Position numbers and translations under genes: made by a program. The notes under the pieces were generated by a model, which worked only from the letters and a program-made list of their open reading frames with translations, did not search any database and was not told where the DNA came from. A stretch of DNA of 7,136 nucleotides. Origin: Chloroflexia bacterium (GTDB lineage Bacteria; Chloroflexota; Chloroflexia; QHBQ01; JADMIH01). The stretch is taken from the NCBI GenBank assembly GCA_025927935.1, contig JAICKM010000359.1, forward strand, positions 1-7,136, given 5' to 3'. How positions within the stretch are numbered: the first letter of the stretch is position 1; each line of letters starts with the position of its first letter. Below, in pieces: positions 1 through 4,717 of the stretch.

Positions 1-65
1 ACCTGACTTCGGCAGACACCGGGAGCGACATGCTTGGGTGATAATAGCGTGGGCCAGGCGCATGA

Positions 66-94
66 TTGACAAAACCGTACAAATGTTCTATAAT
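66..94 (+). promoter_or_regulatory. Consensus sigma70 promoter of the annealing-protein-like gene
   Basis: A perfect TTGACA (66-71) and a perfect TATAAT (89-94) are separated by exactly 17 nt, the textbook optimum for a housekeeping sigma70 promoter. The surroundings are AT-rich in an otherwise GC-rich window. Transcription would start near 101-103, giving a leader of about 60 nt. The ribosome binding site AAAGGA (149-154) lies 8 nt before the ATG at 163. No operator-like repeat is obvious around it, so strong constitutive expression is a reasonable inference. Confidence 0.85.
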
Positions 95-162
95 TAACCT
101 GTGTAATGAGCATGCACGGTGGCCGGGATGTGCTCCGGCGCCGCTAGCAAAGGATTGTATGA

Positions 163-1227
163 ATGGCTCGCCGCAGTGTGACAACCCCAACGAAGAGTGA
201 CGAACAAGACCCTATTGAGACCGTTAGCAGCAGCCTGGCCGAACACGCGCCGGGCACAGGAGATGAAGTAGTGGCCGCGAATGTAGAGCCGATGCCCGAA
301 GGCGCCGAGTCGCGCCTGAACACGCTCCCGTCCGAGATCGACGAGTCGGGCCTGAACATCACCCCCGGCGCGCTGCGCCAGATGGTGGCACTGGAGGAAG
401 AACGCCGCGAGATTATCCGCGAGTTTATCGCCCGCAACCTGAAGTCGGGCACCGACTTCGGCACGATTATGGCCGGGCGACGCGAGACCAAGCCGAGCCT
501 GTTCAAGCCGGGCGCGGAGAAGATGTGCCTGCTGTTCCAGTTGCGCCCCAAGTTCACGCCCGACCGCGCGACCCTGGCTATGGCGGGCAACCCGCCGGGC
601 CTGTTCGCCTACGTCTGCCGCCTGATCGACCGCCAGGGGCGCATCGTCGGCGAGGGCCGCGGGGCCGCCGACCTGAGCGAGCGCAACGGCTGGACGGTGA
701 ACAACGCGATCAAAATCTGCGAGAAGCGTGCCCAGGTGGACGCCGTGCTGCGCGTGGCCGGCCTGTCCGAGATCTTCACGCAGGATCTGGAAGACATGGA
801 TCAGCGCCAGGCGCTGGAGCATGAAGCGGCGTCCGGCCGCGCGCCCTACAGCAACGGCAACGGGGCGGGTAGCGCCGAGTCCGGGCGCCCGGCCTCTGAC
901 GCGGCGGCGCGGAGCCGCAACACCTACGTGGCCGAAGCACCGCCGGAGCGCCCCGCGGCGCCGGTTGCCCGCCCGACCCCCGTTGCCGAGCGACCCGAGC
1001 CGGCGGAGCGCCCCAGCCCCCCGGCGGCCGCCGACGACGATCTTTGCACCGAGCAGCAACAGCGGGCCATCCGCGCCCTTCTGCCGCGCGCCGGTATCAG
1101 CGAGGACGAGTTGGTGGGCAAGCTAGGCATCGAGAGCGTCGCCGGGCTGACGCGTACCAAAGCCGCCCGCGTGATCGACCGGCTGACGGTCAACGCCCGC
1201 GAGCGCAGCCAGAAGGCCGCCGTCTAA
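163..1227 (+). CDS. Putative single-strand annealing/recombination-associated protein (phage-type core)
   Basis: The 354-residue protein is probably cytoplasmic, with no signal peptide or membrane segment. Residues 1-65 are acidic and low in complexity. Residues 68-212 form a conserved core: a helical stretch rich in Glu/Arg, then SGTDFGTI, a KPGAEKMCLLF motif (116-125), a beta-rich stretch with CRLIDRQGRIVGEG, and a helix with KRAQVDAVL followed by FTQDLED. This order matches uncharacterised phage and Chloroflexota proteins. It also recalls Rad52/Erf-type annealing proteins, which have a similar late helix of the form K-RA-V-A-L. Residues 215-292 are a Pro/Ala/Arg-rich linker. Residues 294-343 form a small helical unit (TEQQQRAIRALL ... 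LTRTKAARVIDRL) like the C-terminal module often appended to recombination proteins. The start is supported by AAAGGA 8 nt upstream; the ATG at 159 is out of frame. The gene stands alone behind a consensus promoter. The coding region is very likely real. The recombination role is an inference from motif resemblance; a phage-remnant or ssDNA-binding role is also possible. Confidence 0.75.
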   Translation: MARRSVTTPTKSDEQDPIETVSSSLAEHAPGTGDEVVAANVEPMPEGAESRLNTLPSEIDESGLNITPGALRQMVALEEERREIIREFIARNLKSGTDFGTIMAGRRETKPSLFKPGAEKMCLLFQLRPKFTPDRATLAMAGNPPGLFAYVCRLIDRQGRIVGEGRGAADLSERNGWTVNNAIKICEKRAQVDAVLRVAGLSEIFTQDLEDMDQRQALEHEAASGRAPYSNGNGAGSAESGRPASDAAARSRNTYVAEAPPERPAAPVARPTPVAERPEPAERPSPPAAADDDLCTEQQQRAIRALLPRAGISEDELVGKLGIESVAGLTRTKAARVIDRLTVNARERSQKAAV

Positions 1228-1243
1228 CCTCCTCTCGCACGGC

Positions 1244-1290
1244 AACGCCCGCCCGATCTTCTCTGTTGGGGAGTCCGGGCGGGCGTTGTT
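1244..1290 (+). terminator. GC-rich hairpin terminator between convergent genes
   Basis: A perfect 12-bp inverted repeat (1244-1255 with 1276-1287, arms AACGCCCGCCCG/CGGGCGGGCGTT) encloses a 20-nt loop. It starts 16 nt after the upstream stop codon. It is followed on the plus strand by TTGTTATT, a weak T-rich stretch. The minus-strand gene ends at 1306, so the hairpin can serve both directions, although no T run follows it on the minus strand. Confidence 0.7.
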
Positions 1291-1305
1291 ATTGCCCGCG
1301 GCCCC

Positions 1306-1989
1306 TTAGCCGCGTGGGAAGGGCAGCACCCAGATCCAGATCACCAGGGCGAACACCGCCCCCGCCGCGACCGTGAACAGGTGGAAGATCTCGTGGAACC
1401 CCAGCACGCGCGGGAACGGGTTGGGCCGCTTGCGCCCGTAGACCACCGCGCCCAGCGTGTAGAGCACCCCGCCCAGCACCATCAGCGCGATGGCCGCCGC
1501 CGGGAGCACGGCGAAGAAGGCGGGCAGCGCCAGGATGGACACCCAGCCCATGCCGATGTAGAGGCCCGTGCCGACCCAGCGTGGCACGCGCGGCGTGAAC
1601 ACCGATAGCCCGATCCCCGCCGCCGCCAGCACCCAGATCAGCGTCAGGAACGCCGTGCGCACCCAGTCGGTCAGCACGTTGAAGCAGAGCGGCGTATAAG
1701 TTCCCGCGATCAGCACAAAGATGTTCGCGTGGTCCACCGAACGTAAGACGCGCTGAACCTGGGGCCGCCAGTGGCCGATGTGGTAGACAGCGCTGACCGT
1801 ATAGAGTTCGATCATGCTCAGGCCGAAGATGAGCATCGAGATCAGGCGCGGCAGGTCATTGCGGCTGCGCCAGCAGAGTGCCACGGTGACGAGGACGGCG
1901 CCCACGGCCGCCGCCGCGTGGATCCGCCCGCGTAACAGCGGCTTGGGCAGGGCCGGGGCGACCGCCGCGCCGTCTGGTTGTTGGGTCAT
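1306..1989 (-). CDS. Hemolysin III / PAQR family integral membrane protein (TrhA/YqfA type)
   Basis: The 227-residue protein has seven predicted transmembrane helices, as expected for this family of about 200-230 residues. The three family signature sites are present: S-x3-H in SAVYH (66-70), DH in SVDHANIF (86-87), and H-x3-H in FHEIFH (199 and 203). In this superfamily (CREST/PAQR) they form a metal-binding, hydrolase-like site in the membrane. Bacterial members such as TrhA (YqfA) are linked to membrane energy and fluidity homeostasis. The name hemolysin III comes from a Bacillus cereus homologue and need not mean haemolysis here. The N-terminal Glu of the usual EExxNxxTHG motif is not seen, but a His remains in helix 1 (RIHAAAAVG, residue 24). 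The ATG at 1989-1987 is preceded by AAGGAG (1996-2001 on the plus strand) at 6 nt. The gene is monocistronic, convergent with its left neighbour and divergent from the small-gene array. I found no convincing promoter for it in 2002-2180. Confidence 0.92.
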   Translation of the reverse strand: MTQQPDGAAVAPALPKPLLRGRIHAAAAVGAVLVTVALCWRSRNDLPRLISMLIFGLSMIELYTVSAVYHIGHWRPQVQRVLRSVDHANIFVLIAGTYTPLCFNVLTDWVRTAFLTLIWVLAAAGIGLSVFTPRVPRWVGTGLYIGMGWVSILALPAFFAVLPAAAIALMVLGGVLYTLGAVVYGRKRPNPFPRVLGFHEIFHLFTVAAGAVFALVIWIWVLPFPRG

Positions 1990-2180
1990 CGATTACTCCT
2001 TGTACCAACCTGGTTCTGAGGGTCCGGTTACCCAGGATCCCGCGCGGATGCCGGTCTGCGGTGGGGATGGGACCACGCCGCCGGTACGGGAACACTCCGC
2101 CCGCAGATGTAGTACGCCCAAGCCTCCGGGTCCGTTGCGTGCCCGGACAATCGCGGGGCGTGGGGATACCTCCTCGCGCC

Positions 2181-2210
2181 GATGTGCGGATTCCGGTATC
2201 GAGGTAAGAT
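2181..2210 (+). promoter_or_regulatory. Promoter-like bipartite element, copy 1
   Basis: GATGTGC (2181-2187) and TAAGAT (2205-2210) are separated by 17 nt. The same pair at the same spacing occurs at 2909-2938 before the third small gene, while the spacers between them differ. TAAGAT is a plausible -10 hexamer. ATGTGC is a poor match to TTGACA, so an alternative sigma factor or an activator is possible. The element ends 74 nt before the ATG of the first small gene. Confidence 0.5.
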
Positions 2211-2284
2211 TACACCATCAACAACACGGTGTCGACCTCCAAGCCGGCACATCAACCCGGAACAACCGGAGAAAGGAAACGGAG

Positions 2285-2461
2285 ATGATTTCGCACGACT
2301 ATCTCTTAGACCGCCTGAGCCGCGAGATTATGGCCGAGCGGGTCCAGGAAGCCAAAAACGCACGCATGGCGCGGATCGTCGCCGCCTTCCGCCGGGAGAA
2401 CGCCGAGCAGGAGGCCAAGCGCCCGACCATTCGCCGCGAAACCGCTTCCAAAGCCGCTTAA
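2285..2461 (+). CDS. Small basic helical protein, array member 1 (unknown function)
   Basis: This 58-residue protein begins MISHDYLLDRLSREI. It shares 20 of its first 37 residues with array member 2, without gaps. Fourteen positions are identical in all three members: M1, D5, L8, S12, R13, I15, R19, A23, A29, R30, A33, A34, R36 and R37. The conserved part (residues 5-37) is predicted to be one long amphipathic helix, or two, rich in Arg and Ala. It is followed by a variable, charged C-terminal tail. There is no signal peptide, membrane segment or cysteine. The start is supported by GGAGAAAGG (2268-2276), whose GAAAGG core ends 8 nt before the ATG. The reading frame is open further upstream, back into the neighbouring antisense gene, but the family alignment and the ribosome binding site fix the start here. 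Function is unknown. Nucleic-acid binding or a protein-protein regulatory role would fit the charge and helicity, but this is only inference. Confidence 0.8.
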   Translation: MISHDYLLDRLSREIMAERVQEAKNARMARIVAAFRRENAEQEAKRPTIRRETASKAA

Positions 2462-2479
2462 CTGTTCCTCGCTTATCTC

Positions 2480-2538
2480 AGGCCCGCCCAGCCTGGGAAG
2501 TCTACCCAGGCTTCCCCGCCGGACGGGCCTTTGCATTT
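2480..2538 (+). terminator. Composite hairpin between small genes 1 and 2 (terminator/attenuator)
   Basis: An inner perfect 8-bp stem (2490-2497 with 2505-2512, AGCCTGGG/CCCAGGCT, 7-nt loop) sits within an outer 7-bp stem (2480-2486 with 2524-2530, AGGCCCG/CGGGCCT). It is followed directly by TTTGCATTT. It begins 18 nt after the stop of small gene 1. With no recognisable promoter for small gene 2 downstream, partial termination would set the ratio of gene 1 to gene 2 products; that is an inference. Confidence 0.65.
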
Positions 2539-2553
2539 GGATCGCATGAGGTC

Positions 2554-2573
2554 GCGCACCTTATCGAGTGCGC
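2554..2573 (+). promoter_or_regulatory. Short hairpin in the leader of small gene 2
   Basis: A perfect 6-bp inverted repeat, GCGCAC (2554-2559) and GTGCGC (2568-2573), has an 8-nt loop CTTATCGA. It ends 12 nt before the GAAAGG ribosome binding site core of the second small gene. It may shield or stabilise the leader. In GC-rich DNA a 6-bp stem can occur by chance. Confidence 0.3.
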
Positions 2574-2599
2574 CCTGCCTTGGAAGAAAGGAAACGGCA

Positions 2600-2776
2600 A
2601 TGAACTTCAATGATTTCATGTTGTCGCAACTGAGCCGGGATATCGTCACGGAGCGTCTGCGCGAAGCCGACCAAGCCCGCCGCGCCCGTATCATCGCCGC
2701 GCTGCGGCGGCTGCAACCGCGCAAACGGCAGGCTCCCCCCGGCCCGGCTCCGGCTCCCCGCAAAGCGGCGGTCTAG
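2600..2776 (+). CDS. Small basic helical protein, array member 2 (unknown function)
   Basis: This 58-residue protein begins MNFNDFMLSQLSRDI. It shares 20 of 37 N-terminal residues with member 1 and 21 of 40 with member 3. The conserved helical part ends in AALRR (33-37). The remaining tail (residues 38-58) is rich in Pro, Ala, Lys and Arg and is probably disordered, so only the first part is constrained. The start is supported by GAAAGG (2586-2591), 8 nt before the ATG, the same geometry as in the two sister genes. Copies of the GATGTGC/TAAGAT element precede genes 1 and 3 but not this gene, so it is probably read through from the gene 1 promoter past the hairpin at 2480-2538. Function is unknown. 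Confidence 0.8.
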   Translation: MNFNDFMLSQLSRDIVTERLREADQARRARIIAALRRLQPRKRQAPPGPAPAPRKAAV

Positions 2777-2802
2777 CCTCCCGCCGTGGGTGGAGGCCCC
2801 GC

Positions 2803-2829
2803 GACCGACTGCGCCGCGATCGCTCGGTC
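2803..2829 (+). terminator. Weak hairpin downstream of small gene 2
   Basis: GACCGA (2803-2808) and TCGGTC (2824-2829) form a 6-bp stem with a 15-nt loop, 27 nt after the stop codon. No T run follows. It could stabilise the 3' end or terminate weakly. The remaining 2830-2908 shows nothing I recognise. Confidence 0.25.
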
Positions 2830-2908
2830 CTGAGACGTAGCCCGGCATCGGCCCTGGCGACTGGTGGCCGGTAGGCGAATGAGGTAGCGGTGAATACCGC
2901 GCCGTCCC

Positions 2909-2938
2909 GATGTGCCGGCGAGCCGCCGGTGCTAAGAT
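2909..2938 (+). promoter_or_regulatory. Promoter-like bipartite element, copy 2
   Basis: GATGTGC (2909-2915) and TAAGAT (2933-2938) have the same 17-nt spacing as the copy at 2181-2210. The spacer sequence is unrelated and contains a small CCGGCG/CGCCGG hairpin (2915-2920 with 2924-2929). CGCGCC also occurs a few bases upstream of GATGTGC in both copies. It ends 53 nt before the ATG of the third small gene, which would therefore have its own transcript. Confidence 0.5.
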
Positions 2939-2991
2939 AGTCAGGTGACGACACACTGCATATAACAAGTCTGAGGAGAAAGGAACCCGCC

Positions 2992-3120
2992 ATGAATACG
3001 AATGACTACTTGCTGAGCCAGATGAGCCGGCAGATCCACGAAGACCGTATGCGGGCCGCGCAGGCCGATCACCTGGCTCGCCTCGCCGCCGCCGTCCGCC
3101 GGCTTCGCCCCAGCAAGTAA
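2992..3120 (+). CDS. Small basic helical protein, array member 3 (42 residues, unknown function)
   Basis: This 42-residue protein begins MNTNDYLLSQMSRQI and ends AAAVRRLRPSK. It is the minimal form of the family: it carries all 14 positions invariant in the array and stops just after the conserved helical part, without the variable tail of members 1 and 2. It is short enough to be missed by routine gene calling. Its reality rests on homology to its two neighbours, a strong ribosome binding site GAGGAGAAAGG (2973-2983) with the GAAAGG core 8 nt before the ATG, an upstream promoter-like element shared with member 1, and a hairpin 15 nt after the stop. Function is unknown. The short form suggests that the helix is the functional unit. 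Confidence 0.78.
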   Translation: MNTNDYLLSQMSRQIHEDRMRAAQADHLARLAAAVRRLRPSK

Positions 3121-3134
3121 GACATCAGCATAGG

Positions 3135-3175
3135 AACGCCCCGCGGCGTGCCCCTCAGAGGGCCGGCGGGGCGTT
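3135..3175. terminator. Hairpin terminator between convergent genes
   Basis: A perfect 10-bp inverted repeat (3135-3144 with 3166-3175, AACGCCCCGC/GCGGGGCGTT) encloses a 21-nt loop that can itself fold a 4-bp stem (GCCC/GGGC). It lies between the end of small gene 3 (3120) and the end of the minus-strand chelatase-like gene (3204), so it can act in both directions. No clear T run follows on either strand. Its arm ends resemble those of the hairpin at 1244-1287. Confidence 0.6.
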
Positions 3176-3203
3176 GCTGCGTCTGCGGCGGGCGCGGTTG
3201 CTG

Positions 3204-4457
3204 TTAGTCGACGATGGCGACCTGCTTGACCCGTTCGACCAGGGCCTCGGCCACCACATCGTCATCATTCCAGGGGCCGAGCGCCGTGACTTCCACCCCG
3301 CTCTGCTCGGCGGCGGCGCGCAGAATCGCCGGGATATCGTAGAGCGTGGTCACACTGTCGGTCATCAGGCCGGTGCCGATCCAGAAGATGCGCCGGCAAC
3401 TTTCGGCCACGAGTTGGGCATAGGCCCCTTCGATGGTGGGATGCTGCCACTGAGTCCAGGCCGGCACGATCTGGTCGTCGGGGAAGCCGGCCCGGATCAG
3501 CGCCTGGCGCACCCGTTTCTGGAAGGTCAGTTCCTGGTTCTGGCGTTGCAGCGGTGGCGGCGCATCCTTCGCTTCGGGGAGGGTGCGCCGGGGAAGTGGA
3601 TGGCCCTGGCCGATCAACATCAGCCCCACGGTGGCCCGGTCGATCCCTTCCGTCGCGGCCAGCGCCCGGCGCACGAACACGCGGGGCAGCAATTCCGAGT
3701 TCCAGAGCGGCGCCGTCTCGGTGACGCGGACCCCGTAGCGCTTCAAGCGCAGCGATGAATCGAGCCATTCCTCAGGCTTGACGGTGGGTGGGGGGCTGGT
3801 CAGCCGGGCGTGGAGGACGATCAACCGGCGGGAGCCGTCGCGCACCGCTTCGGCGGCCACCTCGGTCAGGCTGGGATGGTCGTTATAGAAGGCGATATAC
3901 ACTTTGTAGCGTTTGCCCAGCCGGTCTTGCACCTTTTGCGCCAGCTTCAGATGAATGGCCCGGTGCGGGCTGGTGCCGATCGCCTCATACTTGCGTTTGA
4001 GATCGTTCAGGTAGAGCGGGCGCAGCAGCGTAGGCGGCAGCCCTTGTGGGTAGTCCACGGTGTCGAAGCCGCGCGCCGCGATGCGGCCGTCGTACTGGGC
4101 AGCCTCACCGGGCGCGAAATAGATCACGGCGGTCTTGCCCGGTCCGTCGCGCTGGGCGGTCTGGGCCTCGGCCAGCGGGGGCGGGGTGATATCGGGTTTC
4201 GGCTGATAGGCGAGCACGAAGTAGGTCGTGACGGCATAGCCGATAAAGCCGGAGAGGATCAAGTCGAGCAGGTTGTTGATCAGCGTAGGCCACAGGGGTT
4301 GCCCGATGACGGCGGCGGCCAGCCCCAGCACCACCCCGAACAGGGCCAGGATGCCGAAGATATTCTGGATGTGGCGGGGACCGATGAGCGCCAGCGCCAC
4401 CATGCCCCCGGCCATGATGCCCATGACAACCGTGATTACCAGTGGTATAAACGCCAA
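3204..4457 (-). CDS. Membrane-anchored ferrochelatase-like protein
   Basis: The predicted product is 417 residues. Residues 4-26, 33-52 and 62-84 are hydrophobic enough to be three transmembrane helices. A Pro-rich linker (86-105) leads to a soluble domain (108-415) that follows the order of the ferrochelatase/HemH fold. Its features are a first strand TAVIYFAPG; the segment SPHRAIHLKLAQKVQDRL, like the SP-x-T-xx-Q-xx-L part of HemH; YKVYIAFYNDHPSLTEVAAEAVRDGSRRLIVL, like the RY-P-I-ea--m-dG---ivlPLYP part; LMLIGQGHPLP (280-289), like the SAHGLP active-site loop; and GTGLMTDSVTTLYDI, like GF-sDx-ETL-EI. The likely catalytic His is kept (H286), but the active-site Glu position is Thr. True chelatase activity is therefore uncertain, and a tetrapyrrole- or metal-binding membrane protein is an alternative. 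The start chosen is TTG (4457-4455), because GGAGG (4467-4463) lies 5 nt upstream and membrane helix 1 begins at once. A longer frame reaches 4703 but would translate through the promoter and leader hairpins. The gene is monocistronic. Confidence 0.7.
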   Translation of the reverse strand: MAFIPLVITVVMGIMAGGMVALALIGPRHIQNIFGILALFGVVLGLAAAVIGQPLWPTLINNLLDLILSGFIGYAVTTYFVLAYQPKPDITPPPLAEAQTAQRDGPGKTAVIYFAPGEAAQYDGRIAARGFDTVDYPQGLPPTLLRPLYLNDLKRKYEAIGTSPHRAIHLKLAQKVQDRLGKRYKVYIAFYNDHPSLTEVAAEAVRDGSRRLIVLHARLTSPPPTVKPEEWLDSSLRLKRYGVRVTETAPLWNSELLPRVFVRRALAATEGIDRATVGLMLIGQGHPLPRRTLPEAKDAPPPLQRQNQELTFQKRVRQALIRAGFPDDQIVPAWTQWQHPTIEGAYAQLVAESCRRIFWIGTGLMTDSVTTLYDIPAILRAAAEQSGVEVTALGPWNDDDVVAEALVERVKQVAIVD

Positions 4458-4474
4458 GCGACCCTCCTGCAGCG

Positions 4475-4508
4475 GGTCCCGGCGGCGGAGAGCCGAGCGT
4501 CCGGGACC
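4475..4508 (-). promoter_or_regulatory. Leader hairpin 2 of the chelatase-like gene
   Basis: A perfect 8-bp stem joins 4475-4482 with 4501-4508 (GGTCCCGG/CCGGGACC). An inner 4-bp stem (4483-4486 with 4492-4495) has a GGAGA loop as read on the plus strand. It ends only 7 nt before the GGAGG ribosome binding site of the minus-strand gene, so it is well placed to influence translation initiation. Confidence 0.5.
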
Positions 4509-4510
4509 GC

Positions 4511-4531
4511 CCGGCGCGTGTGCCGCGCCGG
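4511..4531 (-). promoter_or_regulatory. Leader hairpin 1 of the chelatase-like gene
   Basis: A perfect 8-bp stem joins 4511-4518 with 4524-4531 (CCGGCGCG/CGCGCCGG), with a 5-nt loop. If transcription starts about 7 nt after the -10 at 4545-4540, this hairpin forms almost at the 5' end of the message. That arrangement is typical of protection against decay. It stacks 2 nt from leader hairpin 2. Confidence 0.5.
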
Positions 4532-4539
4532 TCGCGGCT

Positions 4540-4548
4540 ATTATAGCA
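4540..4548 (-). promoter_or_regulatory. Extended -10 promoter of the chelatase-like gene
   Basis: Read on the minus strand, 4548-4540 is TGCTATAAT: a perfect TATAAT with the TGn extension of extended -10 promoters. No good -35 is found 16-18 nt upstream (the candidates are GC-rich), which fits the extended -10 class or an activator-dependent promoter. A start near 4533 gives a leader of about 75 nt before the TTG start codon. Confidence 0.65.
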
Positions 4549-4579
4549 CGTTTCGCCCCAGTGCGCAGCCACGCCCGGC

Positions 4580-4593
4580 TGGGGTATACCCCA
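4580..4593. promoter_or_regulatory. 14-bp perfect palindrome, candidate operator
   Basis: TGGGGTATACCCCA is perfectly self-complementary over 14 bp. Its centre lies about 54 bp upstream of the predicted start of the minus-strand chelatase-like transcript, just beyond the -35 position. This is where many activators or metal- and redox-responsive dimers bind. The regulator is unknown. Confidence 0.4.
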
Positions 4594-4603
4594 CAAGCCG
4601 CGG

Positions 4604-4717
4604 GCGACGCCCGGCCAAGGCCGCCGGCGCGGCCTACACCGAGGGCAGCCAGCCCGCGCAGGCGGGCTGCGCGGGCTTCGTGTTCCGTAGCCCGCCCGTT
4701 CACGGACCGGGCGTCGC
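4604..4717. repeat. Nested inverted repeats, candidate structured RNA or palindromic repeat element
   Basis: An outer perfect 11-bp inverted repeat (4604-4614 with 4707-4717) encloses two perfect hairpins: 4618-4624 with 4629-4635 (7 bp, CGGC loop) and 4651-4660 with 4668-4677 (10 bp, 7-nt loop). A third, alternative stem (4693-4698 with 4708-4713) competes with the right outer arm. The segment after 4670 (GCGGGCTTCGTGTTCCGTAG) reminds me of short palindromic repeats dispersed in Chloroflexota genomes; that is memory, not a search. The region is very GC-rich, which raises the chance of accidental stems. No reading frame or promoter is evident in it. Confidence 0.4.

Noticed and set aside
127..133. 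Third GATGTGC upstream of the annealing-protein-like gene
   Set aside because: No TAAGAT-like hexamer follows at 17 nt and it lies downstream of an excellent sigma70 promoter; likely chance.
94..1059. Long open frame antisense to the annealing-protein-like gene (321 residues)
   Set aside because: It has an Arg/Ala/Gly-biased composition typical of a GC-rich shadow frame. The opposite strand has motifs, a promoter and a ribosome binding site.
1814..2284. Open frame upstream of small gene 1 extending it to 215 residues
   Set aside because: It overlaps the antisense hemolysin III gene and the promoter-like element. The family alignment and ribosome binding site place the start at 2285.
2777..2991. 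Possible fourth small paralogue between genes 2 and 3
   Set aside because: I found no ATG followed by the D-x2-L-x3-SR-x-I pattern in any frame; only weak hairpins and the promoter-like element are present.
4458..4703. N-terminal extension of the chelatase-like reading frame to an ATG at 4703 (82 more residues)
   Set aside because: It would translate through the extended -10 promoter and the two leader hairpins. The extra residues are low-complexity Ala/Gly/Arg, and a strong GGAGG precedes the TTG at 4457.
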